From: Phallusia mammillata
Taxonomy: Eukaryota; Chordata; Ascidiacea; Phlebobranchia; Ascidiidae
DNA length: 64,000 bases
Assembly (NCBI GenBank): GCA_003260075.1
Contig: QLIY01000295.1
Coordinates: 86,675-150,674, forward strand
Reading direction: 5' to 3'
A program made the position numbers and the translations under genes. Below the pieces are notes generated by a model that had not been told where the DNA came from, ran no database searches, and was given only the letters and a program-made list of their open reading frames with translations. This document shows, piece after piece, positions 24,545 through 35,583 of the stretch; positions within the stretch are counted from its first letter, which is position 1, and the number at the start of each line of letters is the position of its first letter.

Positions 24545-24686
24545 AACTCGTAAAACAGATATGTGGGTGGGGGGAATTCCGCTCGTTTAGGGACACAGGG
24601 AAGCTGCTGGCTGGAATCAAAATAGCTAGGACATTTGGTTATAGTTACAGATACGGTAGGTGCGGCAATTGACTACACTAAGGAAT
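24545..24686 (+). promoter_or_regulatory. Conserved upstream block of the type A gene at 24.7 kb, with kB-like site
   Basis: Counterpart of 16250-16388. GGGGAATTCC at 24571-24580 is again a perfect match to GGGRNNYYCC and sits at the same place relative to the start codon, with a different central base. Shared elements that follow are TTTAGGGACACAGG and GCTAGGAC. Confidence 0.45.
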
Positions 24687-25628
24687 ATGGGAAGAACCAA
24701 TGTATACATTGTAGAAGATAATAGCGAAGGTAAGTTCAATTTTTGTAAGATTACACTACCACGCAATAGCATCAATGGTTGTTTTTGTTTTCACAAATGT
24801 CATGTAAACATGCTGCAATACGTTCACAAGTTTACTGCCAAGAAACTCAAACACTCTTTTTTTGTCTCGCTTTGTACAATTTTGCAGGATTGGTTTGTCA
24901 AATAAAACTTAACGGTAAATATTTTTCGTAAAAGCAGACAGAGGGTAAACACTAAGAAAGGCAAAAGGGTTAAGAACACATGATGGTAAATGAGTGCTCG
25001 CGCTGTTTTCGTTATATGCTCAAATTGTGACTTAACAAATATTGTACTCTTTTTTTATTGTTTTATACAACAACAAAACCAACTTACTTTTTAACCCTAT
25101 CCCAGTCTCAATGTTAATTTCAATAACTGTGCTCTTTATGCCCTCCATTGAAAATTAGCAAACTTTTTGTGATTTGCTTGGAGTAACTGGTTTGAAACGT
25201 CAAGAAATAAACAAAGCCAATATTTTTTCAAACGACCACCTACCAAAATTTTGTTAAAATGCACGATTTTTGCAGATTGCGGCGAATGCATCTGGCTTCT
25301 TTTGAAACTTACGGGTTATCTACTTATAATCGCACTCGTGCTTGTGATACTTCCATTCTATCTGATCTATCTGTTGATCGTCTACTGCAATAACAAAAAG
25401 AAGAACGAACAGCAGCACACTACAGTTGCTCCACACACTCGAGTAATCTCGTACTTCAGGGGAGAGCCAGTTGGTGTAACAAATGTGCAACCGGCCGGTG
25501 GTCACGTTCAAACTGTACAAACCATACAAACCATTCAACCAGTACAAACCATGCAAACCATTCAACCAATGCAAACCGTGCAAACCGTTCAGCCAGTGCA
25601 AACCATGCACACAGTACAGTATGTTTAG
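24687..25628 (+). CDS. Type A small membrane protein, intact reference copy
   Basis: The best preserved type A gene. Exon 1 is 24687-24729 (MGRTNVYIVEDNSE, phase 1, donor GTAAGT) and exon 2 is 25276-25628 (acceptor TTTTTGCAG); the product is 131 aa. Residues 15-19 are DCGEC. Residues 20-52 are hydrophobic, broken by one Lys and one Pro. A basic stretch follows (NNKKKNEQQH), which by the positive-inside rule puts the C-terminus in the cytosol, with an acidic N-terminus outside and no signal peptide. The tail has VISYFRGEPVGVTNV and then VQT, IQT, IQP, MQT tripeptides to TVQYV. A conserved upstream block of about 120 bases, with a kB-like GGGGAATTCC at 24571-24580, precedes the start. Function unknown. 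Confidence 0.7.
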
Positions 25629-28536
25629 GACCCATAAAAAAGTTATTCACATGTGAACAGTGTTTTGCATTTTCTACGTGTGTTATATAGTGTTTATGGG
25701 TAGACCAAACACTTTTTTACATAGTTTGTGTTGTCTTTATTAGATCGCATGTTTTAGACAAGTCATTAATGCACTGTTAGTGTTTCGGTGTTAGGGTGAT
25801 AATTCAAACCGATGCGGTATTATACACAAAAACTCAAACTAGATGATTTTCTTTCAAAAAATTTCCACATATTGTACTTAATGTCAATTGAAGATATGTC
25901 GTTGTTTCTTTATTATGTGTTTGGTTTTTGACAAATTTTGTAGTTACGTATCTTATTTACGCATGTAATTTGTTGATAAAAGAAAAGCAGATGGGGGGTC
26001 CCTTCTGGTGTCCTTAGCAAACCTTTAGTAAAACGATTTGGCTACGCCGCTACATGCTTGTCATTACGAAACATTTTTGTGAAATAGACAAATTTATTAC
26101 CACTAAAAACCAGTGGTGTACCCAAAATTCGGTTTGCCGAATTTATTTGGCCGAATCGACTTTTTTGCAAAGATTCGGTTTCAGCCAAATAAAATTTGTT
26201 GCGATTCGGTCAAAATCGAATCTTTGCGAACGCAAATTAAAAGCGTAAAGCGGCTTTTTTTGCTTTATAAAGTACCACACAATCTTTCGCACTATGCCAT
26301 TAGTGAATCGCGTAAATCGCGTATTATGATTTTTAAAACTTTATCGTTTGTTTCCACTCTAGACAAAAAGTCAATAATTTGTTGGCAGGCTGGCAATCAT
26401 GGCCTAGACAACCTCAAAACCCACAAGACTAAGATGATAATAATAAAACACAACTATCCTGTTGTGTAGCACCACTGTTTGCCTGGTAAAACAACTTACG
26501 TTTTCATGCCAAACGCATAGGTTACGACTTAGTTCGACGCCATATATCTTTCGATTGATTCGGTCAAATTTGTTCGACATTTTAATTTATACCCGCTCAC
26601 CAAGAAAAGGACAAAGGTTTAATAGAAGATGTTTTTAAAGATACTTCATAACTTACAAACATATATAAGTGAAAACTCGCCTAGCTTGTATGAATAAATT
26701 CGGCACTTTCTATCATTCATGTAATGTTAAATAACTTTTCGACCACTTGGTGCCGCAAGAGAGTCTTTGACATTTAATATGACATTTTAAGCTTCATGAA
26801 ATCAAAGCACTTTATCAAGGTTGTTTGCTTCTCAAAAGCGATTCGTGTTCGCGCAGGGCTTATACTTTCGAGAATTTTGGTCTCGGGGGGGGGGAAATCA
26901 GGTTTACGTTGTCCAAAAGTGTCTTCAAGTGAGGAATGAGTAAATTTAAGAATTGTTGTCATATGTAGTTGAATGGACATATTCCTAATTAGCGTTTTTT
27001 CGTTTAAGGGGGGGGGGAACATTTTAAGCTTTATGAAATCAAAGCACTTTATCAAGGTTGTTTGCTTCTCAAAAGCGATTAGTGTTTGCGCAGGGCTTAT
27101 ACTTTCGGGAATTTTGGTCCCGCTTACAACTCAGGTCTACGTTGTCCAAAAGTGTCTTCAAGTGAGGAACGAGTAAATTTAAGAATTGTTGCCATATGTA
27201 GTTGAATGGACATATTCCTAATTAGCGTTTTTTCGTTTAACAACTGATATTAATTATCTGTACATCAGAACATTTTGGACAACATGCAGTAGGTATGATA
27301 AATTTACCATATTTTGGTGACCCGGGTCCATAACAATATGATTCCAGCTTTAACCTGTCATAGAACCTGTAACACTATCGTACCTGTAGGGCGACGTTCT
27401 TTGAATCCACACTCGACGTTACGTAAAGCTCTTATTGTTGATTTGAAGCCGGGACCAACAAAAGACCGATTGTAGCTAAACATAACAACGATTTAACAGA
27501 TAGAGAAGTTTAAGCTGGTGTACAGTTTACGGCAACAAAGAAACAGTGCGATATAAAGTGCGAACAATTATTGCATAGTTTTATGAAAGTATTTCTACAG
27601 TTTTAGCAAGGCTAAGCGCTCAGACACACTGGAATATTAACATGGCCAAAGCCTTAATCGTGTATCAGTTACAGTATGTTTGCAAACAAGGTTTTTGGTC
27701 GACTATGTCAATATAAAAGCATAAATCTTATCTCATTTTTAAAGTCTATACTAGTTTCAAATACAGTGTTGCGTGTATGGTTTCATTGCAGGGTATAAAT
27801 CAGTGGTTCTCAAACTTTTTTATGGTCGGGGCCAAATGGTATTTTTTAAGTGTGTAGGGAGCCGCAAAAAAAACAAAACCTTGAGAAAATCACTAAAGAT
27901 TATGANCCTTGAGAAAATCACTAAAGAAGATGACTTTAAAAGCTAAAATAGCAATCTTTGGTGGTTTTCTGAGATCTGGTGCGAGCCGCAAAATAAGTAG
28001 TTGGGAGCCGCATGTGGCCCCGAAAACCGAGTTTGAGAACCACTGGTATAAATTAAAGTTTATAGTTTCAAATTCAGAGTTCCTTCTACGGTTTCAATTG
28101 TCTAATATTTCAGGGTATAAATTTTAATGAACCAAGCGAAACTAGTTCGCGGAATGAAATGTGCAAGTCATATGAAATGTGCGTCACTTCATAGGTATCC
28201 AATATACCTTATTCACTATGTTAGTGCAAATAGAGGGGTGTGTTAAGCAAACAATCTCTAACTTAATGTGGATTGAGATCGGGCATAGATTTCTGGTCCA
28301 GATTCATAGCTGTTGAATGTATGAGAGGCTGAGAAGTTTGAATGCTAGCTTACAATGGCAAAAACGACAGTACAGTATGTACGTATTTTTCTTGTCTTAT
28401 TTAATGTATTTTTTGTTCAAAAGTGTATAGAAGCCACACAAGCGGTTTTGAAATTAACATGTGTAATATGAGGTGGCGGGGATGCGTTCGAGTAGACATA
28501 TGCTTTTAACTTCAAGAAGTGTTGTTGGAATGCAAG
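25629..28536. other. Spacer with repeats
   Basis: A likely element at 26111-26477 has CAGTGGTG-like ends. 26777-26990 is repeated at 27016-27240 after a G run. The MITE at 27.8 kb is listed separately. 28431 onward is the promoter of the type C gene. No further exon seen. Confidence 0.5.
27801..28045. mobile_element. hAT-type MITE with exact target duplication
   Basis: 16-base perfect inverted ends (CAGTGGTTCTCAAACT / AGTTTGAGAACCACTG), flanked by GTATAAAT at 27793-27800 and 28046-28053. 245 bases, no coding capacity. One undetermined base at 27906 next to a short internal duplication. Confidence 0.85.
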
Positions 28537-29665
28537 ATGGCAGAAGATGGACAAAGCAATGGTGTGTATTTACGTAGTAAAACTATAGTGTACTATTGTA
28601 CACATATTGTTTACTTTCCTCTTGGCCTCATATATTCGCTGCAATTTTTGGGGCATAAAAATGGCGTCCATGTGGCTGTATCGTATAACAAATGGGTTGA
28701 TTAACTCGTGCTTTAGTCGCAACTATGGGGGGGGGGTCGGTATGTAATTATTTCACCACAATGGTTTAATTGTGACCTTACACAAGGTAACAAGCTGTAC
28801 TGCAAAACAACGGTTGCGAACTAGAACAAAATGCATCAGTTTTTCGGCAATAAATTGAATTTGGTAACTTATAGCCAAGCAGTCGAACCGCTTGTCATAT
28901 GGGTTCAGGCTCGGTTCGGGTTCACTTGTTTTTGTTTTTAAGGGTTCGGGTTCGGTTCGGGGGGGGGGATGTGTAGTAAAACAAAGGTGTATTATTGTAC
29001 ACAGGTTATGTACTTAACACATATGTTAAAATTTAAATTTTATTTCTCACACAAGCCTTTTGTGTGAAAAACTGTTGACCTTGAAATTAAGGGCTCTAAC
29101 CAAAGGTAGGCTTATACAGTAATCCACGAAATTATAAACCAATTTTTTGGAGATTAGGCGAAGATCCGGTTCATCTGGAATCTATTAGCTACTGTCTTGA
29201 CCACATTGCGTATCACTGGCACAACTTCTGTCCGAATTAGACAAAGATTCACGGATTGGCTGAATCCAGTTTAAACGAGGTTTACTGTATTATCTTTCGG
29301 GCAAAATGAGGCGTTATCAAAAAGAGATTAAAACAATGCCCATGTAGGTACTGCAGTGTTGTGTGGTTAAGGTACTTTCTATAAAGATATGTTTCTACAG
29401 GCTAAAGTTCGTACTGTACAGAACACTGTAGGTTGCAGAAACTTTTGCAGAATTAGAGTTCTAAGCGGGTCCCTAAATTCATACCCGAAACCGAATCGTT
29501 TTTAGGAAACCTGTTTAGGCCTAAATGGCAGTCATTAAAAATGAACACATAAGCAGTGGGTAATAATAGACAATGGCCTAAATAAGACGTTTTAGGGCTG
29601 TTGTACATTAGGTTAAGTCCACCAACCGGCTCTTTAGCTAGGTAAATTATGTCCAAAAAAACTGA

Positions 29666-29700
<35 letters not shown>

Positions 29701-30290
29701 AGAACGAATTCAGGCCCGATTTTAAACCGTTTGTAAAAAAACAAGCCCAAACCCGGCCCGACCTGAAAAGCCCAGGCCGACTTAGAACTCTGTGCTAGAC
29801 ATTTGAACAAACAAAAATATTTCCTGTTTTTTTAGTTTGATTTTTTTAGTAAGATTACTTATTACTAGACATGGACTTACAATGAACACAACACACCTTT
29901 CCACTAAGTACATTTGCTATATACATGACCCCTTTTAATTTCTCATGTCTTTTAATTTCAGAAAAAGACTGCGGAATCTTACAGCTGTTATTCTTTCCTT
30001 GTTATTTAATAATCGTCATCTTAATTATCGCCATCCTGCCGCTGTATGTGATTTACCTAATCGGCAAGTGCCTGGTCGAGTCATGCATGGACCTGTGGCA
30101 ATGTCGCAAGAGCTCGCAGGAATCAGGTGCGAACAATGCACCACCGCCAACCTACGACGAAGTAAGAAGACAAGACCGAGAACAAGCTTTACCAGGATAT
30201 TACGACCTGCCGCCGCGATATACACCTTCTATGCAGCGCAGTAGTCTTCCTGCTGGGGACGAAGGGGAATTTCGAGTAGAGGTGTTTTAA
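28537..30290 (+). CDS. Type C small membrane protein with PPxY motifs
   Basis: Exon 1 is 28537-28561 (MAEDGQSN, phase 1, weak donor GTGTGT) and exon 2 is 29962-30290 (acceptor TTTAATTTCAG), giving 117 aa. Exon 2 begins EKDCGILQLLFFPCYLII and stays hydrophobic through VILIIAILPLYVIYLIG, then has Cys residues (KCLVESCMDLWQC) and a polar tail. The tail carries PPPTYDEV and DLPPRYTP, two PPxY motifs of the sort bound by WW domains, for example those of NEDD4-type ubiquitin ligases. The DCG start and the ILPxYxIYL pattern resemble types A and B, so common origin is likely. I could not match it to a named protein. The intron holds a hAT-like element and poly-G runs. Confidence 0.6.
29455..29792. 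mobile_element. MITE-like element with AGAGTTCTAAG ends
   Basis: AGAGTTCTAAG on the left and CTTAGAACTCT on the right bound a stretch that includes a 29-base G run. Same family as the element at 2154-2505 by its ends and internal CGGGT/GCCCG strings. The target duplication was not resolved. Confidence 0.5.
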
Positions 30291-32224
30291 TTATGAGTCA
30301 AAGCGGAATGCAGCTTTTGTAATGTGGCAATTATAAACTAAAGAGTATCGGTGCAAGCACAAGCCTTGGAACCTTGCTTCATAAAAGTGACAAAAATCGT
30401 AGGAAATGTTGAATATATACAGAAAAGGCATTTAGAACAGTGGTTGACCTTTTTGCTCAAACCTCACTCAACAACCAATAAATCCTAGTGCTCCTCATGT
30501 AAGAGGTTATAGACGAATTCGCTTGGTTGCATCCTGGTTAATCGCCTAATTCGTATAATTGCAAACCGTAGCTTTAAAAAAAATGTCCGCTTAGTCGCAT
30601 AAAAAAGTTTCAGTTTAATCGGATTCGTCGATATATATCTTTTTACTTTCAAAAGTTATTGTTTCACCGAATGCAAGTTAATACTTCAAAGCCTTTGTTC
30701 AACCAAGTTCCATAAATCGTACGTCGCACATTGGACACCACTGCTTTGGAAATATAAGAAGCCAGTTCATAATGTTTGATTCTAAACTGTGTCATGAAAA
30801 TCGGGTTTTATGTGCAGTTGTGCACAACACAGTTTGATATTATTATTTTTTTATATGCAACTTGATTTCAACAACGTATATATGCAAATAGCAATTGTAT
30901 GTTTTTCTTGCACTTATATGTATGTTTCAGAAGTCAATATACCACGACCTGCTTGTGACTTCCGTATATGTCTATTGTTGTGACAAATATATATTGATAC
31001 TATTTTTAAGTTCACTTTTCTGAAGTAAGCGTATGTTAAAAGGATGTTAAATAACATTTTGTTTCTGGCGTTAAAAATGCGGTTTAGTACATGTAAACCA
31101 TACATTTCTACAGGTCAGTTAGTCAGTCCAGTGTGGTCCAATTGTTAGCATTAAAGCACTTATGATTAGATGTAGCACTTATGATTAGATGGGGAAAAGG
31201 TTTAGTACATGTAAACCATACATTTCTACAGGTCAGTTAGTCAGCCCAGTGTGGTCCAATTGTTAGCATTAAAGCACTTATGATTAGATGTAAATTTCGC
31301 GTGTCTTGGTCAAGTTAGGCAGAACATAAAACCGATCTGTCAACAGATGAACTTTATGTTGCCAATGCCAGTGAATTCATTTATGACACCCCCCAAAATT
31401 TTTGTAATATTTTAGCTAAACAAAAGCCTTATATTTTGCAGACAGCATTGCTTGTGTTTTCTTAAGACGACAACCAGTTAATTTATTAATGTTGAGTAGT
31501 CGACTGTAAAGGCTTGGGCATTATTTTCGCATAAACCAAAAGTTAGATTTTAGCCGAACCAAAAACTTTAACAAAGTATCAAATTCGGTTTAAATGTTTC
31601 TGACAAGTGAAACTTCAGTGCATAGCTTAGAAAGTACCAGCCTAGGAGTCTACGCAAAGATAACAATCGCACAGTTCTTATTTGGAATCCAGGACAAAGA
31701 GTCAAAACAGGGATTGTTCGGGAACAATGCGATTGCTAGATCATGTTTCATGTTGATTTGATCCACTCAGGCACAATATTAGCTGGCGGCGTTACTGCTG
31801 GATTTGTTTTGGCTGACGAATGTAAGTAATTTTCTGCATAGTGTAGATGATTAAAACGCTGAGATATATGGTATAAGAAGTTTTAACAGTAAGCCTACTT
31901 ACTGAGCTAAATAAATGTTTTGCAAATTCCCATGAGGTGTGCTGTATCAATAGAAAAGACATGTCAACAGAGCCCTGAAACACAACTTAAAAAGAAAGAA
32001 CACTAATTTAGCAAATGCAGTGTCCGTTAATCAAATCTTTTTATTATCATTAAAATGACATAAAATAACTTTTAATAGTACAGTGCGTGATTGTGATATA
32101 CGCAACGCAAAAGGCTTGGAAATGAATCTAACTTTGTGCAGTGCTTTGCTATGACGCAATTTGTATGTGTATATTGTAGCTTTTGGAGGACACACACAAA
32201 AAGTATGTGCCAAAAATTTTGATC
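30291..32224. other. Spacer with a tandem duplication
   Basis: 31080-31190 is repeated at 31196-31290 (GTTTAGTACATGTAAACCAT, CAGTGTGGTCCAATTGTTAG). No convincing exon. Confidence 0.5.
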
Positions 32225-32975
32225 ATGAGTACCGAAACAAGGCGGGAACGCAGGCGAAGAGCAAGTAAGTTCTTTGTTTTAAGTGCAGCAAATGATAATT
32301 TATAACATCTTATATCAGGCCTTCTGTAGTCAGAAATGTTTGTGTTAACCTACACATAAAATGTGTATTATAATACCTTAGATGAAATGTAAAACTATGA
32401 TTATGATTTGCAACGAACAATTTTTGTAAGTTTACAAACGAATATAAAGATAAAAGATGAATTTTTGCTTTAAAAGTTATGGACCGTTTTTTGCTGTAGT
32501 TTTACTTTCCAACAGACGTGTGTATTTATTTTTAGATGCCAGGCGTAGAATGCTACGGAATTTCCGGATCCTTCTGCTGTATTTGCTGGGTTTGACTCTG
32601 CCAGTCTTTCTAACAGTTGCTCTCACAAACAACAACAGAACCCTAGTAATCACTTTCGCAGTGGCCTTTGTATGTATTACTATTCTCACACTGGTAGCTT
32701 TCCTATTCTGTGGAAAGAAACACAAATGGCCAGGGTGGTGCTGCTGCTGTGATCCGGACCCAATCGGCTCCGCTCATGGGATTAGTTATTACGACGACGA
32801 GGCACCACCTTACGATAGCCTCAGTATTGGCTCAGTTGCAAGACTACAAGGATTGCCAGGAATTGAGCTGCCTCCGCCGCCTGCATACGATGAGATTCTC
32901 GTTGAACCGCCAAGTTACGACCAATCGTTTGACATTCCTAACATTCCTGAAGAATCAGAGCCACCAAGGACATGA
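32225..32975 (+). CDS. Type C membrane protein with three PPxY motifs
   Basis: Exon 1 is 32225-32264 (MSTETRRERRRRA, phase 1, donor GTAAGT) and exon 2 is 32536-32975 (acceptor TTATTTTTAG), giving 159 aa. The N-terminus is strongly basic (RRERRRRANARRRMLRNFR). Two hydrophobic stretches follow (ILLLYLLGLTLPVFLTVAL and TLVITFAVAFVCITILTLV), probably a hairpin with both ends in the cytosol. Then come a CCCC cluster (KWPGWCCCCDPD) and a Pro-rich tail with APPYDS, PPPAYDEI and EPPSYDQS, three PPxY motifs. The 3' end (about 32957-33030) is repeated after a G run at 33045-33110 with small differences. AATAAA at 33175-33180 is a likely poly(A) signal. No named family is recognised. Confidence 0.65.
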
Positions 32976-34200
32976 AACGTTGTGAACAATATTGCTGGCC
33001 ATTAGGCTTATTAAAATGACTACAACACGTGGGGGGGGGGCCAGAGTCACCAAGAACATGAACAATATTGCTGGCCATTAGGCTTATTAAAATGACTACA
33101 ACACGTTCTCGCCTATACAGTATGGAGTACATCGACATTACAAGTTGATGTTAAGCGGTGGATTTGTTATCATCAATAAAAATGGTTTGTAACATGCAGG
33201 CCATATGCACTTCACTCTGGAATATTCGCTTGTTTTTGGTTTTGTTTGTACCAAATTTAACAAAAAAGCACGATTTACACCATATACATTGTTAAACTTC
33301 AGAAAAGCCAACTGCCGAATATAAAACTCATTTTATGTGTGAGATGTGGTATAATTAAAGTTGGTTACATGGAAATGTAAGTTGGAAGTCGGTGCAATTT
33401 ACTGTGTTTGAAATTGCCCTCGAAATTCGGTCTGATTGGCTGTGATTTATTTATTTTTTTGCTTTTCCAAACTGTGAATTGTGTGTTTATGTTTTTTCGT
33501 GTTGTACATTTTCTAAGCTGTAGCCAATATGTCGAACAGTGGAAATGTAGAAATTATTGGGCCATATTTTTACACTTTGTTTACTTAAATTCATTTTCTA
33601 AGTAAAGGTTGTACATCAACGAGCATTATTTTTGATTTGTAACAGCTTTTAAATTTAAAAAATACAGCCATATCAAGTTACCATTTGGAGGTGTTTGTAA
33701 GTGACATTATATGGAAGTAACTACATATTTTAACCTTATACAGCTCTTCTGGCAATTGTAGACCCTTCATCAAATTGTAGGTAGCTTCATCAGTGTTATT
33801 TACCCAGATGAAGGGACCTGTACACAGGACGTCGAAACGTCGGTACAAACATACAATGGTCAGAAGAGCTCTTTAAGGTTGACATTATGCCTAGCAGTAG
33901 CAGCAACAGCTTATATTTAAAATAAACATGGAACATTGCTGCAAACTTTCCATTTACGAACAATCCTACACCACTGTATCCCATGCGCCACATAAGGGAC
34001 GTATCTTATGTGGTTTGTCGAGAACAATGTCGAGCGACGAAATAATAGAATCGACTCGACTCGGTACAATAGTAAACGTTTTGAAAGAGTTTTTCAGCCT
34101 TCGCAACAGTTGTTACACGAAACTTTGTGCGTTAGGGTACGTGATAGGGACAATATGTAAGTTGGAAAGTGACTGCTGCGACTGATTCTGCCACAATAAT

Positions 34201-35583
34201 ATGGAGGAAAGTTCAGATAGCTGTTGTGGTAAGTGCATTAGGCAGTATGAAATAGTTTGTAAAGACATTAGATTTCGTTTAGTATTGTTGATCAGTATTA
34301 AAGGCTTGATTTGGAATCACTAAGTTTTATAACTCCAAGGGGGGGGGGGCACAATAGTAAACGTTCTGAAAGAGTTTTTCAGCCTTCGCAACAGTTGTTA
34401 CACGAAACATTGTTCGTAAGGGTACGTGATAGAGACAATATGTAAGTTGGAAAGTGACTACTGCGACTGATTCCGCCACAATAATATGGAGGAAAGTTCA
34501 GAAAGCTGTTGTGGTAAGTGCATTAGGCAGTATGAAATAGTTTGGAAAAGACATTAGATTTCGTTTAGTATTGCTGATCAGTATTAAAGGTTTGATTTGG
34601 AATCAATAAGTTTTATAACTCCAAGGTGCATACTTCATACCACTCTTGCAAAGGCATTAGCACACCTGAATATGTTTTCACTTAAAATGTAGGGTTACAA
34701 CCGTTTGCCCTTACCGAATATTTTTCTATTTTAAAACATCGACATCCCTAGTACCACAGCTCGGAGATTTAGTACATGGTATTTGGTTTGTTTGAAATTG
34801 AAAGCATTAGGTAGATTTCATTGTAACTTTACAAGATATCACATGTTTTTGAGTTTCATAGGGAAAAAGTATATCTTGAAAATCAAAAAAAAAACTTAGG
34901 TTTTCTACCATGTCTATCTGTATAGAACCATATAACATCGCTACTATTCTAGGTACCTTCTGTGTAGTATTTCTGTCGTTATTAATTTTTGAAGAAATAT
35001 AACCTAAAACCAAGTGTATAAAACCCCAGGCCAAACAGAACCATCCGTTATACACAGTATTTGCACAGAAAATATAGTTCACCAAAAGTTTTTGAAATCT
35101 TCAGTTCCTGTGAGCTGAACAGCAATCGTCGGAATGCTGCAGGTGTTGGGTTAAATTTACTTCAAACTATACTTTATTTTCGCAGAAAAATACATCTGGA
35201 CAAACTGCCTGTTTCAGCCACGACCATTACTCATCATTCTGACTACTCTACTTATTACAACAGCAGCTATCAACACACTGGAATTACGAGTTAGTTTCGG
35301 GATTGCAAGCGCATTATTCCTTGCGCTGTACGCGTACTCTATCCGTCGCTGGTTAAAGAAAAAACCCACTCGGACAGTCGAAAACGGCGGAACCGCTGGA
35401 GACACTAGATTACGAGAAAACTGCAACACATCCCGTGATTCTGACTTTAGGCGCCAACTATATATGAATTGGACGCATGGCGAGAGGCCAAGAGATGCCC
35501 CGCCATCTTACAACAAAGTCATGAGCCTGCCCGAAGTTCCGCCACCATCTTATGATGCAGCAACAACTACAGCTGTCACTTAA
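34201..35583 (+). CDS. Type C membrane protein with two PPxY motifs
   Basis: Exon 1 is 34201-34228 (MEESSDSCC, phase 1, donor GTAAGT). A near-identical second copy of exon 1 lies at 34486-34513, after a G run, and differs by one residue (SESCC). Exon 2 is 35186-35583 (acceptor TATTTTCGCAG). The predicted product is 141 aa: EKYIWTNCLF, two hydrophobic segments (PLLIILTTLLITTAAI and VSFGIASALFLALYAY), a basic stop-transfer (SIRRWLKKK), and a tail with DAPPSYNKV and PPPSYDAA. The doubled exon 1 with allelic differences points to two haplotypes placed in tandem. The PPxY tails suggest binding to WW-domain proteins; the function is otherwise unknown. Confidence 0.65.
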
